Program-made: the position numbers and the translations under genes
Shown here: positions 31,708 to 43,824 of the stretch, in pieces
Layout: each line of letters begins with the position of its first letter
Position numbering within the stretch: position 1 is the first letter of the stretch
Assembly: GCA_949130495.1 (NCBI GenBank)
Contig: OX422223.1
Coordinates: 72,910,751 to 72,974,750 of the forward strand
DNA length: 64,000 nucleotides
Reading direction: 5' to 3'
DNA from: Sambucus nigra
Taxonomy: Eukaryota > Streptophyta > Magnoliopsida > Dipsacales > Adoxaceae
Notes under the pieces: generated by a model
Databases searched by the model: none
Told to the model about the DNA's origin: nothing
Seen by the model: the letters and a program-made list of their open reading frames with translations, nothing else

Positions 31708-32985
31708 TGAAATGACAGCTTTCCAATTGAGTCAATTTGTATGTATTAGCTTAATTATGGATAAACATTTTGAGTCATAGGTTAGGCTTGGTGTTTCCCT
31801 TTCAAGCCTTTGATGTGTTTGATGAAGTCGTAGTGGCCAAGATTTATAGATTATGCCATCATGCCCTGTATTGTGCTCATATCCATCTTCACGATCCAAG
31901 GATCTCTCACGTATGAATGGGTATATATTGTGATCCTTGGATAATATATTTTTCGCTTGTAGGATTTGTATAAAAAAAATTTATGGTTTTAAAATTATTT
32001 TATCATTTTATATTTTTTAGGAGAAAAATATTTTTTTGGCCACTTCGTTAGAACAAACATGGGAAGTAATTTGAATGAGATATACTTTGTTAGAGCCTTG
32101 TTTAAGGGAAACTTCGAATGAGTTATTTTTTACCCTTAAATGGAATCTCATTGGATGCATCATTAGAACGGTGTTCAAGGGAGATGCTATACTTCGTCCG
32201 AACGACGTTCAATATCATTCGAACGAGTACGCGAATTTTTATTATATTCGAGATTCATCAAATGGATTTTCATCCTTATCTCGTTTTCACGAAACCACCT
32301 ATAAATTGGAGTGCAGAGAAGAATTTTTCTTAGAGACTTTTTCATTGCTTTATAGTTTCCAAACTCTTTCAAAATGCTATACAAAACCCTAGTTTACACA
32401 CAAGTAGTTTAGGATCTAAACTTCATCTTATATATGCTTTGAAAATCATGTTATGGTCCACATCTTTATGAGAATTGTTTCGTTGCGATGGACCTCGTAT
32501 TTTGTTGTCTACACACGATGGATTCCATGGTGTGGTGTTGTAGTGAAGAAGCGATGCATCACCATTCCATATTTGTAGATAGTAGATGATCATAGATCAG
32601 TGGATACTGAGGCATGTGTGGACTCACACATTGTGACAGCTTGCGTGGATGGATTCCTGCATTATCACTGTGGAGGAGAGGTCAAAGATTATATACGGAT
32701 CAAGGCTTGTAGGTCGTTGAGTCTTTCAGTAAGTCATTTGTCAACTTGTGCAAATCCGTATCATTGTAAATTACGTGGTTGGGTTGTCTGAGGTTTTTCC
32801 TGTTTTGGGTTTTCCTTATACATCAGCATTTTGTGGTTTTATTTATTTTATCAGCTATCACAAAGATGCATGTTTAGATTAAGATAAAATTGGCTAATTA
32901 GGTTTAATCACAATTTTGTTTAAAATTGGTGCAATGTTTTACTTTCGGGTAACTTGTTTAAGTTTTATATTTAATTTGAAAAAAA
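31708..32985 (+). repeat. Family F LTR, copy F2, truncated at its 3' end
   Basis: Starts TGAAATGACAGC after the polypurine tract and follows the F3 LTR (read in reverse) through TGATGTGTTTGATGAAG, GGTGTGGTGTTGTAGTGAAGAAG and AGTGGATACTGAGGC. Near 32985 it breaks into an A-rich stretch and the dead RNase H of element E. The terminal 50 bp or so of the LTR (CTGTAGGGG...CTCA) are missing. Copies F2 and F3 are clearly diverged, so F is an old family. Confidence 0.7.
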
Positions 32986-33014
32986 AAAGACTTATATTTT
33001 GACCATTCCATATT

Positions 33015-36000
33015 ACCATGCTTTCTCAATGCCAGCGCCAACTTTTCCAATCTCGGGTACCTGATTTTAGTGCCACTATGTGCTTTGATGGTATAATAGA
33101 CTTGTTTCTGCACTCTATTTTTGCACCTCATCAGGGCTGAGCTCACGATCGACTCAAATACAACTAAGTATATGTATAATTTTTAAAATGCCTTATCACA
33201 CTTCTCATTCCACTCAAAGGTTTTCCTTACAACCTTGAAGAAGGGAAAATAGTGATCGATATCCTGCGATATGAATCTGTTTAGCGCTATGACCCGACCT
33301 GTCTGACTTCGAATCTTTTTCTTATTCTGAGTCAACTGCATATTGATTAAGGATTTGATTTTCTCGTGAGTGGATTAAATTACCCCTTTTATTAACGATG
33401 AACCTTAGGAAATTTTCTGCCTTGACACCGAAGATGCACTTTCTAATTGATTTTTTTTTTTGTATTCCTCCATTTCATAGAATATCTGGATGAGGTCGAG
33501 AATGTAGTCCTCTAATTTTATACTCTTAATCAACATATCATAGATGTCCACCTCCATGTTATTTTTATATTCTCCTTGAATATTTTTTTAACCATCCTTC
33601 AATACTTAAATCCAACATTTTTTAGCCCAAATGGCATAATGACATAGCAACATGCGCCTCGACTAGTTATAAAAAGGTCTTTTCTCTGTCCTCCAAACTT
33701 ATTGAGATTTGATTATACGCCGATTAAGCATCCATAATCTTATAAGCTCATGCCCAATAGTATCATCAACTAACTGGTCAATCCGAGGGAGGGGTAGTGA
33801 TCTTTGGGACAGGCTTTATTAAAGTCTATGAAACCTATATACATGCTCTATGTCCCATTATTCGTCCTCACTATAACAACATTGGACAACCATATTGGGT
33901 ATTTTAGATCTTTTATGAACTTTTCCTTCTTAAGCATTTGCACCTCTATTATAGTAGATACGTTCCTCTATTTAGTGAACACTTTTCGTTTTCGCTTCAC
34001 AAGTATGACATCCTTTATAATGTTGATCTCAAGACATATTACTTTTGTATTAATTTGAGTCATATCTTCATGACTCCATGCATACACGCTTTTTATTTGT
34101 CTTAGTAAGTCGACCACCTTATTTTTCAACTTTGGATCCAAGGATGAGCTGATCTGAATGGTCTACTCACGATGTTCGTCATCTAGGATCACAGGTTCAA
34201 TTTCCTCGGCAGTCTCACTCTTGATATAAACATTTCATCCCTAAGATCTAGTGCTTTGTTTATAAGCCATCATCAGCTTCTCTCGTTCCTTGGCCGAGGT
34301 AAAATAACATTCTTATCTACCAACGAATTCCCTTTGACCTACCGAAATCCAAAATTTTTGAGGAATTTCATAACCCACTGGCCTGTGGAAAATTATTTAA
34401 TCCTACCCTCCCAAATATGGTGTTGTACGTCGAAGCCCTTTTTTTGTCCATGACCTATATGGTGATTCAATCCTACCCTCCCAAATTGTTCATGATCTAT
34501 ATAGAATTTTTTTATTGTGATCTATGTATTAATGGTTCCCAATGGGAATAATTTCTCCCATAAAAATATAATCAGAGTATAGTGGTATGCCTACAACTTC
34601 CTCTCAGAAAACCTTATCGTCTTAAAACATTCATAAATAGGATGTTGTATGAACTCACATTATCAACAAGGATTCTCTTCACGGTGCACTCATGCATCAT
34701 GAAGTTCACTACCAACATCTTGTCATGAGGATACAATAGGCTTCTAAGGTTGTCATTGGAAAATCCACTATCAGACGATCTTTGGTAACCTTGCAAGTTT
34801 GTATTTCTATAGTATTATCCAAGTTCATCTTAACAGTTTCCTTCATAAGCTTTGGCTTCATTCGGATATGTATTCCTTTTTATAAGGCCTTATCTACCCT
34901 TACTTCTCCATCGATAATGAAGTGCATCTCAAACGAGACCATGCTAATGGTCTTTTTCGTTTCTTTAGGCTTCTTTGGTGGGTTATCTGTACTGCCTTTA
35001 TCACAGTCATTATCATCGTGTAATTTTTTTCTATTATCCCTCTCCTTATAAGGAGATTTTGATCGTCTTCGTTGATTTGGGATTCCTTCAGTTCGGTAGC
35101 TCAAATAGACATATCAACATACTTATTCAATTGTCCCCTTTTGATCAGAGCTTCAATAACATCTTTTAAAGATGAGCACGTATCCGTCATGTGGCCATGG
35201 CCATTTTAAAAGTAAAATCATTTTCTCCTAGCCCACTTATTGACAGGGGTCTTAGGTTTCTTCAACCACTTAAAATTTCCACGTCCTCATATCTCATCAA
35301 GGATGTGATGTACTCTAATAGTAAAGGGAATATATTCATCAAACTTATTAGGTTTGTCTTGCTTTAACTTCTTGTAATGATCACTCTTGTTCAAGCTTCA
35401 TCTCGCTTCGGACTTGGTCTAACCAGATTATTTGGATGATGTAGCCTATTCAGCATTCATGATCTTCCCAGACTTAGTCATAAGTTCATTAATCATCTTC
35501 CCAAACTTATTAATAAGTTCATCCATCATATTAGGGGAATTTTTCCCAAGATGTTAGTATAACTTCGCTGGCAAAAGGTTACTCATAGTAACAATAATAA
35601 CAATCTTTTCATCATGGTCAGACACTTCTAATTTCTCATTATTATACATGGTAGTGTATTCCCTTATCGTTTAGTCTTCTTTCTATTTGACAATAAGTAG
35701 ATGAGGAACTCTTATTTCGATCTTGGATATTTTAGTTATCTAAAATTGATTATTTCCCCCCTGGGAGCCACATGTACGACACATGAATCGATCTAGTCAC
35801 AGTAATGGAGAATGACTTGCATCTCATTTCTTCGTAGATAGAGTATATATATAAAAAAACTTGGTAATGCTCGATATGGTTCATGGGATAAATCTTTCCA
35901 TCATGCCTTGGTGTTATCATAGGTGGAATTAACTTTGCTCGGGTCAGACAATTTAAGATGGACGCAGAGAAGGGAGACCCTTACACATAACCCCATCGAT

Positions 36001-36475
36001 ATTTCAATCACTGGATGGTACACTTCTCGTATGCTTTGTTTAGATCTAGATGATGAAATGGCTCTCCTGTTAGATAATTACTAGGATTCTTCTCAGCATT
36101 CTCTATTTGAATATCCCTTAGAGACCCACGAATTGTGTCCTTGTCGGTCAAAGGAGCTTCCTCTACTCGGACTTTCTTGGGTATTGGGTAGTAAAGGTTA
36201 AATTATATAGATTCCCTATTTTATCATTATAAGAGTCGAGGTTCTTCCTAACCAGTAAGACCCATTATATCGATTATACCCAATTTTCCCGTCTGATATG
36301 TTCCTTTCACTCGTGTAACCAAATCCAAACATCTCATATTCTTAAAAGCTCTCTCTTTGTGTGATTGACTCCGGAAGGTGGCAACATTTACCTCATTTTG
36401 TTAGAGTTCTTTGTAATTCATGGCATGATGGGATTTAGCTCTAGTTGAGCCTTACCTGGTCTATTTTTCCCAGCC
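33015..36475 (-). pseudogene. Tat element E: gag-protease-RT-RNase H remnant
   Basis: Minus strand. Gag begins at ATG 36475 (MAGKNRPGK) and stops within 20 codons. A gag knuckle trace (HGHMTDTC) lies near 35190 and basic gag tail pieces at 35104-34880. The protease region at 34796-34614 has LLYPHDKMLVV and RILVDNVSS, where relatives have DNGSS. RT pieces: PRIDQLVDDT near 33780, and NNMEVDIYDML near 33550, where the catalytic YVDD is lost. RNase H fragments (KTFEWNEKCDKAF, IRYPRLEKLALAL) run 33250-33020, with an internal deletion. Many stops and frameshifts. The LTRs, second RNase H and integrase are absent; both ends abut family F LTRs. Confidence 0.8.
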
Positions 36476-36793
36476 ATGAGGTTTTATGAGAACTCCCCTG
36501 TAGTGTTTGCTTAGGCAATGATGGTCCGATCAAACAAAAAATCCAATTTTTATATTTTCCAAATTTTAAAGATTTAAACTTTAAACAAATTAAACCCAAT
36601 TAAACTTACTACTGATTTTAAACCTTTTGTTGTGGAAAACTAATTTACCTAATTTTATATTTTAATCCTAAAATATGCATCTAAGTGTCCAGTAAATAAG
36701 AAAAAAAATCATTCACAAGACGAAGATGTAGAAGGAAAATAACAAAGGGAAAAACCTCCAATGACCTAGCTAATAGATCATTATGATACGATA

Positions 36794-39029
36794 TTTTTTT
36801 TTTTTTTTTTTTTTGAGAAAATTTAGAATTTATTGATTGGAGAGAAACAGCTTCTCTCAGAGCTTATACATAAATGAAAATAAACTATCTATTACATGAA
36901 GAATCTTTACTCACTATTCTCAAGTAAGGGACATTATGTTTATCTAAATAAAGAGACCCCTTAATTTCCCTCGGCAATTCATATGATGTGTTGAACATTT
37001 TGGATTCTTGAGCTTCCATTCCAAGCTTTGATAGCAAATCAGCAGTGAAGTTTGATTCCCTATAGCAATGAGAAACTTTAATGTTTTGGCCTTTGATGAG
37101 ATCTTGAATTTGTAGAACTTCTTCTTTTATTTTCCAAGGAATTTTGAGTTGGTCATTTTTGCAACTGACAATTAGAGCAGAATCTGATTCAACTATAATA
37201 TTGTTCCATCCTTTTAGTATGCAATGTGCTAAGCTGTGTTTGATAGCCATAGCCTCCGCCAAGTTATTAGTCCCATCACAAATGCCCTTATAAAATGCCC
37301 AGATTAGATCGCCTTTTGAATCTCTCAAGACTGCTCCCAGACCCATTCTTCTATTAGTATCACAAGCACCATCTGCGTTTAGCTTCAAAAAGTTTTTTGG
37401 AGGTTTTGACCAGGCAATGAGAGAGAAGGAAGGGGTTTTTGGAGTTGAACAAGGAATGTTGAGGTTTTTCAAAGAATGTAAACATATTTTCGATGAAGAT
37501 TGAGGACAGCCAAAACTGAAAAATGATTCTTGAATTCTTTTTTTAACTGACTCAATGATTAGAAGAGGATTCATGGAGCTATTGTGGAATCTTGAATTAT
37601 TTCTACTCAGCCAAATTTCCCACAATATAAAGCAATAGATAAGCTGACACAACCTTTTAAAAGTTGGATCCGAGCTAGAATTCAACCACCAAAAAATGAT
37701 TTTCTGTGAAGAAGAGGAAGAATTAGAGTTGAAACCTAGTCTTTCTTCAAAGTAATCCCATACCTGAGAAGATATAAGACCTGAGAAGAAGAGGTGAGAC
37801 AGACTTTCTTCTGATAAAGAGCAACAATTACATCTGGATGCCATTTTTATTCCCATATCTCTGACTGCTGAGTCAATTGGCACTGCTTTGAGAAGCACTT
37901 TCCACGCGAATGCTGATACTTTCGGAGGTATATATTTATCCCATATGAATTTAAATGATGCTGATTGCAGTTTGATTTCTCTAGTTAATTGAACTGCAGA
38001 TGAGAAAGAAAATACACCTGATGTTGAAGCGGTCCAGTGCCATTCCTCTTTGATCTTGGTTGAAGTTTCTTCCATCATTGACCACGCTTTGCTAATCCTG
38101 TGAGCTGCCATAGATCCGTGTGAGATTGGCATTTTTGGGTATTTCTGGTTCATGAATTCTGCCCATATTGATGTTCCTTGTTTGTACTCCCATGCTATCT
38201 TTAGGTTGGATGCCTCTTTAATCGTTTGTAATGATCGGATTCCCAGTCCTCCTTCTGCCTTTGGGAAACAAATATCCTTCCATTTGACCCACTGGTGTTT
38301 TTTCCCATATTCTTTGTTTGTTCCCCATAAGAAAGAGCTACACAACTTATCAATGAGGTTTAGAGTCTTCTTTGGGGGATGTATAGCAAATAAAAGATAT
38401 ATGGGCATTGATCTTAGAACTGACTGTAAGAGGGAGATTTTTCCTCCAAAAGATAGGAATTTATTTTGCCAAGAGGAAATTTTATTTGCTATACCTTGAA
38501 TCATAGGGTCGAACATTTCAGCTCTTTTCCTTCCTTTAAAGAGAGGAACTCCTAGATATTTGATGTGTCCTTCTCCTTGCTTAAATTTCGTCACTTCTTC
38601 AATTACTTTTTTGGTTCTTGGAGGGCATTTGGAACTAGTATAGAATTGGCTTTTTTCCACACTAATTACTTGATCAGACTGTTCTTCATAAGTTGCTATG
38701 AACTTCATCAGGGTTTTGAGGCTTTTCTTAGATCCATTTGTGAAAATTATCAAGTCATCTGCAAGGCTAAGATGGCTGATGATGCTATACCCCCTTGGAT
38801 GTGAGAATGGCTTGATGGAACCTTGTGTGTTCATTAACTGCAGACCTCTACTTAGCGACTCAGCAGCTAAGACAAAAAGAGAGGGAGACAAAGGATCTCC
38901 TTGTCTAATCCCTCTTGAGGGAGCAAAAAAACCATTGATTCTACCATTTACAAGGATTGAGAACCATGAGGAAGATATACATCTCCAAATCATATCAATG
39001 AAGTGCTCGCCGAAACCAGATTCCACCCA
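36794..39029 (-). mobile_element. L1-type LINE, 5'-truncated, inserted in the F3 LTR
   Basis: On the minus strand it ends in a 21-base A tail (T run at 36794-36814) preceded by a 70-bp 3' UTR. The 5' end lies at about 39029 inside the reverse transcriptase domain; upstream sequence is family F LTR. Comparison with the unoccupied copy (44128-44240) shows that some 110 bp of target are missing at the insertion site. No target duplication is seen. Truncation from the 5' end and target deletion are both known outcomes of target-primed reverse transcription. Confidence 0.88.
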
Positions 39030-39089
39030 TGTAAGCTTCCATAACGCACGAGTCCACACACCTCTGTATCCACCGATGAAGCTTAGCAA
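36885..39089 (-). CDS. LINE ORF2 C-terminal part: reverse transcriptase, zinc-ribbon and RNase H
   Basis: An uninterrupted frame of 734 codons. The first 20 residues or so derive from the flanking F LTR, so the ATG at 39089 is accidental. LINE sequence starts near VESGFGEHFIDMIWRC. RT motifs: GIRQGDPLSPSLF (about 60-72), LADD (109-112, the F/YADD box) and HIKYLGVPLF. Then the RT thumb region, a zf-RVT-like block (KVSAFAWKVLLKAVP, with CNCC and LSHLFF, about 395-450), and a C-terminal RNase H (NADGA, NNLAEAMAIK, VESDSAL, about 590-710). The endonuclease and the N-terminal RT half are missing. The intact frame suggests a fairly young insertion, though it cannot move. Confidence 0.9.
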   Translation of the reverse strand: MLSFIGGYRGVWTRALWKLTWVESGFGEHFIDMIWRCISSSWFSILVNGRINGFFAPSRGIRQGDPLSPSLFVLAAESLSRGLQLMNTQGSIKPFSHPRGYSIISHLSLADDLIIFTNGSKKSLKTLMKFIATYEEQSDQVISVEKSQFYTSSKCPPRTKKVIEEVTKFKQGEGHIKYLGVPLFKGRKRAEMFDPMIQGIANKISSWQNKFLSFGGKISLLQSVLRSMPIYLLFAIHPPKKTLNLIDKLCSSFLWGTNKEYGKKHQWVKWKDICFPKAEGGLGIRSLQTIKEASNLKIAWEYKQGTSIWAEFMNQKYPKMPISHGSMAAHRISKAWSMMEETSTKIKEEWHWTASTSGVFSFSSAVQLTREIKLQSASFKFIWDKYIPPKVSAFAWKVLLKAVPIDSAVRDMGIKMASRCNCCSLSEESLSHLFFSGLISSQVWDYFEERLGFNSNSSSSSQKIIFWWLNSSSDPTFKRLCQLIYCFILWEIWLSRNNSRFHNSSMNPLLIIESVKKRIQESFFSFGCPQSSSKICLHSLKNLNIPCSTPKTPSFSLIAWSKPPKNFLKLNADGACDTNRRMGLGAVLRDSKGDLIWAFYKGICDGTNNLAEAMAIKHSLAHCILKGWNNIIVESDSALIVSCKNDQLKIPWKIKEEVLQIQDLIKGQNIKVSHCYRESNFTADLLSKLGMEAQESKMFNTSYELPREIKGSLYLDKHNVPYLRIVSKDSSCNR

Positions 39090-39227
39090 CCATCTACGAA
39101 TAGGAACACGGAATCTACCGCTTCTTCATTACAACACCACAAACATAGATTCCACCGGATGATAAATAGTAGGAGCAAAATCCACCGCACCTATTTTGAT
39201 GTAAAGAATAAATCCTTGATATCCAAA

Positions 39228-39230
<3 letters not shown>

Positions 39231-39274
<44 letters not shown>
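39231..39274. repeat. (TA)n microsatellite in the F3 LTR
   Basis: About 22 TA units, between LTR sequence that is conserved in F2 (32500-32560 region) and the U3 part. Confidence 0.95.
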
Positions 39275-39275
<1 letters not shown>

Positions 39276-39964
39276 GAAGAACTTGGATATTTAAACTCAA
39301 AATGTGAAATAATGGTATCAGAACTTTGGTAAATAGATAGGCTTTTTTTTTTGCCAAAAGTTCTAAAAAAATATTATTACAACATGCTTTAAATATAAAA
39401 ACACTAATTTCAAGGCGAACAACTCATTCAAATGAAAATAGAAGGTCTTTCGAATGGAATTATCTTTTCGTTCAAACAAGACATTTTTCTTGTTCTATCG
39501 TCCTTCGAACGAGCTTCTAACGAGATGTGCAATCCTTGGTAGAGGATTCTCATTTGATGGACATTAGATGGAAATCTAATGAGATATTAATTTCATTATA
39601 AGGAGATCAAATGTCATTCGAACGAAAACTTAATTTTGTTCTTACAAGTTCTATTCTCATTCTACCGCGATCAAAAGAAAAAAAAATTCTTTTGAAAAAA
39701 CATTTAAAAATAGTTCCAAACGATTTTTAAGTTCAAATTCAATATGCATTCATACCTGTTAGATCCTCCGTAAATGTGAAGACAAAATTGCCACTAAACA
39801 TAACACGATGCATCCGATCTTTGAAGCTTGACCGCTACGTCTTCATCAAACACATCATAAGTTTATGGGATCAATAATATAAAGACTAAGCTATGGCTCA
39901 AATGTTTCGTTCAGAATTAAGTCAATTACATAAAAATTTACTCGATTGGAAGTTTATCCTTACA

Positions 39965-41850
39965 AATCTCTCCCTTTGGCTATTTTGGGAGAAAATAAAA
40001 ACAAAAATCCTAATGGGCCGTGAATCTCTCCAAAAAGACTCATTCTCCAACCCCAAATAGGAAAAAGAATACAGACGCTCAACAGACATACAAACCGAGT
40101 AGCTTTACTTTGTTTGAAAATTTTGCCACATATTTGTGAACTTGAACGATTAAACACACCTTCAAATGAAAAGATAATATAAGAAGTATAAATCCACAAA
40201 ATGAATAAACACCTAACAATGTCTAAAACAATACCAACCTAAGTAAGTCGTCTCCCCCAAATATAAAGATATCCTACTCATGTTAGGAATGATACCATTT
40301 CTCTCCCTTTTTATTCAGGAATAGACAAAGAAAGATAACATAAAATAATCACTCCCCCATAAAATCCGAATCTCTCCCTAAATATGTCATCATAAGATAC
40401 CAATTTTAAACATAGGGAAAAGGGAATAAAGCATGCGGTGGTGTAAAGTGCAAAAAATACACAACATGGAAATTCAACCTCAAATAGTCCAAACTATTAT
40501 CAATTAATATCAACATCAATTCATAAAGGCGACAATTTGAGTAAGCAATGAAGTTTAATACAATTATGAAACAACCAAAAAGAGATATGGAATTTCAAAG
40601 CAAATAATGAGAGGCATTAATGTGATCATAAAACATGCCGAATAAAATCAAAAGATAAGGCATATGGCAAACATGGACTAAATGCAATCCGCAAAGACTC
40701 AAAACACGATACCATATATAACATATGCAAAATGTATCAACGACAACCTGACACATATATATAAGTATAAACAACCACACAAACTCAACACAACACATAA
40801 GCTTTAGACATTAACATAGTATTGATGTGTTTAAATATGTGGGATGGAATGAATGGGTGTGAACTAGATACAAATGAATTATGATCCACACACTCAAATA
40901 TGTTCAGGAAGTTCTAATCGATAGCCAGATGTTATCAATAAGATTTAGCATAAACTGACAAGATAAAAAGAACTCTATGAACAAACAATCATAGTGCACA
41001 CAAGCATAAAATATTTATGATTCTAGAAATCAATAGCATCACGACAAAATAAGCATAACTAGGATCCATCGTGCAAACCAGTTCATTTTCAACTACACAC
41101 CCTCTGAAGATAAACATATATCATATTTTCTTTTCTCTCAATTCTTTTAAAGATATCACTTTTGAAGATCAAACAAACTAAACATGTTGTCCTTTGGCAA
41201 TTTATTGTTCTTTACTGCCATTAATTTTTTCGTTAGGCTCTTAACAATGATAGCTTTCTCTCAAAGGATACTTGCTCATTTCGTATCCCTTTTCCCGTGC
41301 ACCCTCAAATTTTTCAATATTAAACAAATAAGCTCAGGGACAATATTTCTTACATGCACAAAACCCCCATAGTCACAAAATATTTAGATGACAAGATTAA
41401 TAGGAGAACATCTCACAAAGCTCAGATATACATGCGAAGTTAACATTCAAAAAGCTCGTGCATGTGTGTGCAAAGGAATATACAAAGTTGAACCCATAAA
41501 GAAAATCAAGTTCGAAAAAGCTCCATGCAAACATGATTAAGAACAATCTAATCTTTGGAAATCATAGCTAATTCTACCAGTCACATGGAAAGCACAAAAT
41601 GAATTGGACTATAACACACCAATATGCGATACCAAATGTGTAAAATTAAAATACACAAGTCTGTTTGAGTTTTTCTAAAAAAAATTCAAATGAAAACAAA
41701 CTCTAACTCAAAAGAAAAATAAAATCTTTTTGTACTTTTTTAATATGACTTATTAAAATATAATCAAAATACAAAAGATACACATTTCAAAACACTAGAA
41801 TACATATATCATGAAGCACAAACTAGAGGATGATAAACAAGCTAACACAA
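39965..41850 (-). mobile_element. F3 3' non-coding region and polypurine tract
   Basis: The purine tract GCCAAAGGGAGAGATT (39980-39965, minus strand) precedes the LTR. The remaining 1.87 kb have counterparts in F1 (11702-12330) and F2 (30570-31690) but no protein motif of protease, integrase or RT. The CATGG at about 40676 is the unoccupied equivalent of the element B target in F1. In autonomous SIRE/Maximus elements pol and sometimes an env-like frame would lie between gag and here. Confidence 0.6.
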
Positions 41851-43766
41851 TCAACCATTAAATATAGCATGAAAAGTATCATGTGCAAGCAAACGAGAAT
41901 CAACAAGTCTAATATGTAAAGCCTCCAAACCGGATTTCATAACCCAAGTAGGTGTAATATGACACTTAAGGGCTCTGAGAATCACGGGGACTCTATTGTT
42001 AGACTTTCTAGGACCGTTTTTAAGGTTATAACAAAACCTCTTATGGTGACCTTTCCTACTACAATGTGTGCAAATAAAAACACGGTGAGGAGTGTTACCT
42101 AAGGGTTGACATTTTACAACGTTCCTAGTTGAATCTCTCAAATGCATGGTATTGGCTTGGGTAGGTGAAGCATTATGATCATCGAAGACAGTTCCACACT
42201 TATTATCTTTGATGTGGACGGTATCTGACATTTTATCCAAATCTTTTGACCTAGAATCCAAATCACATTTGACCACACTCTAATCTCTCAATCTCTTCTT
42301 AAGCTCAACTATCCTTGACTCGAGTAAATTCTTAGAATCCTCAAACTCTAGAAGATCTTTCTTCATAGCCTCCATTAAGCCATGAAGACTACCTCTCTTA
42401 CCCATAACGTACTTTAGCTCCTCTTGAATAGTTTTCTCACGTTTCCTAAGATCCTCAATCAAAACACTCTCATCATTCACTACAAAACATTTTTTAACTT
42501 AACTTCTAACTTTAAGTTAGCCTTCTTTACATGAAATGTTTTCTCACATAATTCATGGAGGCAACTTGGAGTTCATTCTCCTACACCTGTTCTTCATTAT
42601 CGCTCTCATCTACACTCACTCGACCATCACTCACGTGGGATATACAAACTATGGCCTAGGAAGTGTCATTCAAAGAAATATCTCAATAGGAAGATTTCTC
42701 ATCAAAATTCACATGACTAGACATGAACGCGGTGAAATTGTGATCAATGGGGGAATTGGATCCTTCTTTCGGATCATTATCACTAAGGGTGACATTAAAT
42801 GATATCGATTTCTTAACCTCCTTCCTTAGTGTAATGGGATATTCATATACCTATTTACATAATTCACACAACCATAGCATCTCCCCGACTCATCCTTCTT
42901 AATATTCTCATTTTGGTTCCTAGGGAAATAATCAAACTTATTGTGAATATTTTTCTCAAACCTTATAGCATCTTTCTATTACTTTTGAAATTTGAGAAAT
43001 TTCTTGAATTTGTTTGCCAACATGCCCAAATCTTTGAACTCGATGTCATACTCATCATCAAAAATAGGTGATTATTCTTTTTAGGCTTTTAAAGTAATGC
43101 CCTTTTCTTTATTCATCACATTCTTGGAGTTAAACATGTCAAGCTCATAAGTTTGTAATTCACATATAATCACTTCAAGTAATGTAGAGTCAAGAGTACC
43201 AAAAAAAGAATTTAACACAATCACCTTTTGATTAAATATTTCAGGTGACGACCTTAAGATTTTCTTGGTTACTTAGTGGTCGAGTATCTTCACTCCATAG
43301 TTAAAAGATGAGTTAACTATGTCGAACAATCTAGGGTAGAACTCATCAAAGGACTCCCTCTCTAATATCCTTATGGTTTCAAATTGAGTGGTGAGGTTTT
43401 TGAGTTTGAAAGCCTTAACAACACTAGTTCCTTCATGTGTGAGTTAGAGTATGTCCCAAGCCTCTTTAGATGTCTCACAAGTCATAATACGATAGAACTC
43501 CTCCAGTGTGACTGAACAAAATAGAGAATATAAACCTCGAGAATTAAAATTTACTAATGTATGCTTAGCCTCACTCCATAATTCTACAAGTTTTTGATGA
43601 ATTACCTCACCTTCTTTAGTGAGAGGTGGAGACTAACCTTTAACAAAGGCCAACAAAACCCGCTCATCAAAGCCTAAAGTACTGACTTCATTTGCATTTC
43701 CCAGTATGGGTAGTTCGACCCATGAAACATTAAGGTTCTAATACCATTAAATCCTATGAAATTCAT
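41851..43766 (-). pseudogene. gag: F3 copia-type gag remnant
   Basis: Minus strand. A start near ATG 43766 leads into FHGSNYPYWEMQMKS, the N-terminal signature of plant copia gag. UBN2-like blocks follow at 43440-43160 (VVKAFKLKNLTTQFE, ESFDEFYPRLFDIVN, GVKILDH). A Lys/Glu coiled coil lies at 42480-42280. A zinc knuckle of perfect CCHC form (CTHCSRKGHHKRFC) is at about 42072-42031, and the frame ends at 41851. At least three stops and several frame changes break it. Protease, integrase, RT and RNase H do not follow; the 3' non-coding region starts at once. Thus F3 is a gag-only copia-type element, or a large internal deletion. Confidence 0.7.
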
Positions 43767-43810
43767 ACCTAAATACACTGGATCAAAACATAATAACTAG
43801 GTTAAACCTT

Positions 43811-43822
43811 CTTTGATACCAA
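43811..43822 (-). other. Primer binding site of F3
   Basis: TTGGTATCAAAG on the minus strand, two bases after the LTR end. It matches the initiator tRNA-Met primer site TGGTATCAGAG with one change. Confidence 0.7.
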
Positions 43823-43824
43823 TT

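Larger units (their letters stand above)
36487..39964 (-). repeat. F3 3' LTR, split by a LINE
   Basis: On the minus strand the LTR starts TGTAAGGATAAACTTCCAATCG at 39964, directly after a polypurine tract, and ends GGGGAGTTCTCA at 36487. Without the LINE (36794-39029) about 1.24 kb remains. The last 300 bp match the F3 5' LTR (43825-44128) closely enough to align by eye (roughly 85-88 percent identity). Next to the end at 36486 is element E, not a target duplication I can recognise. Confidence 0.75.

Noticed and set aside
36885..39089. LINE frame as an intact host or LINE gene from its own ATG
   Set aside because: The first 20 codons are LTR sequence also present at 44245-44330. The endonuclease and the first half of RT are missing.
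39965..41850. Possible env-like or pol frames in the F3 3' region
   Set aside because: Frames are short, differ from the aligned parts of F1 and F2, and lack any RT, integrase or membrane-protein pattern that is shared between copies.
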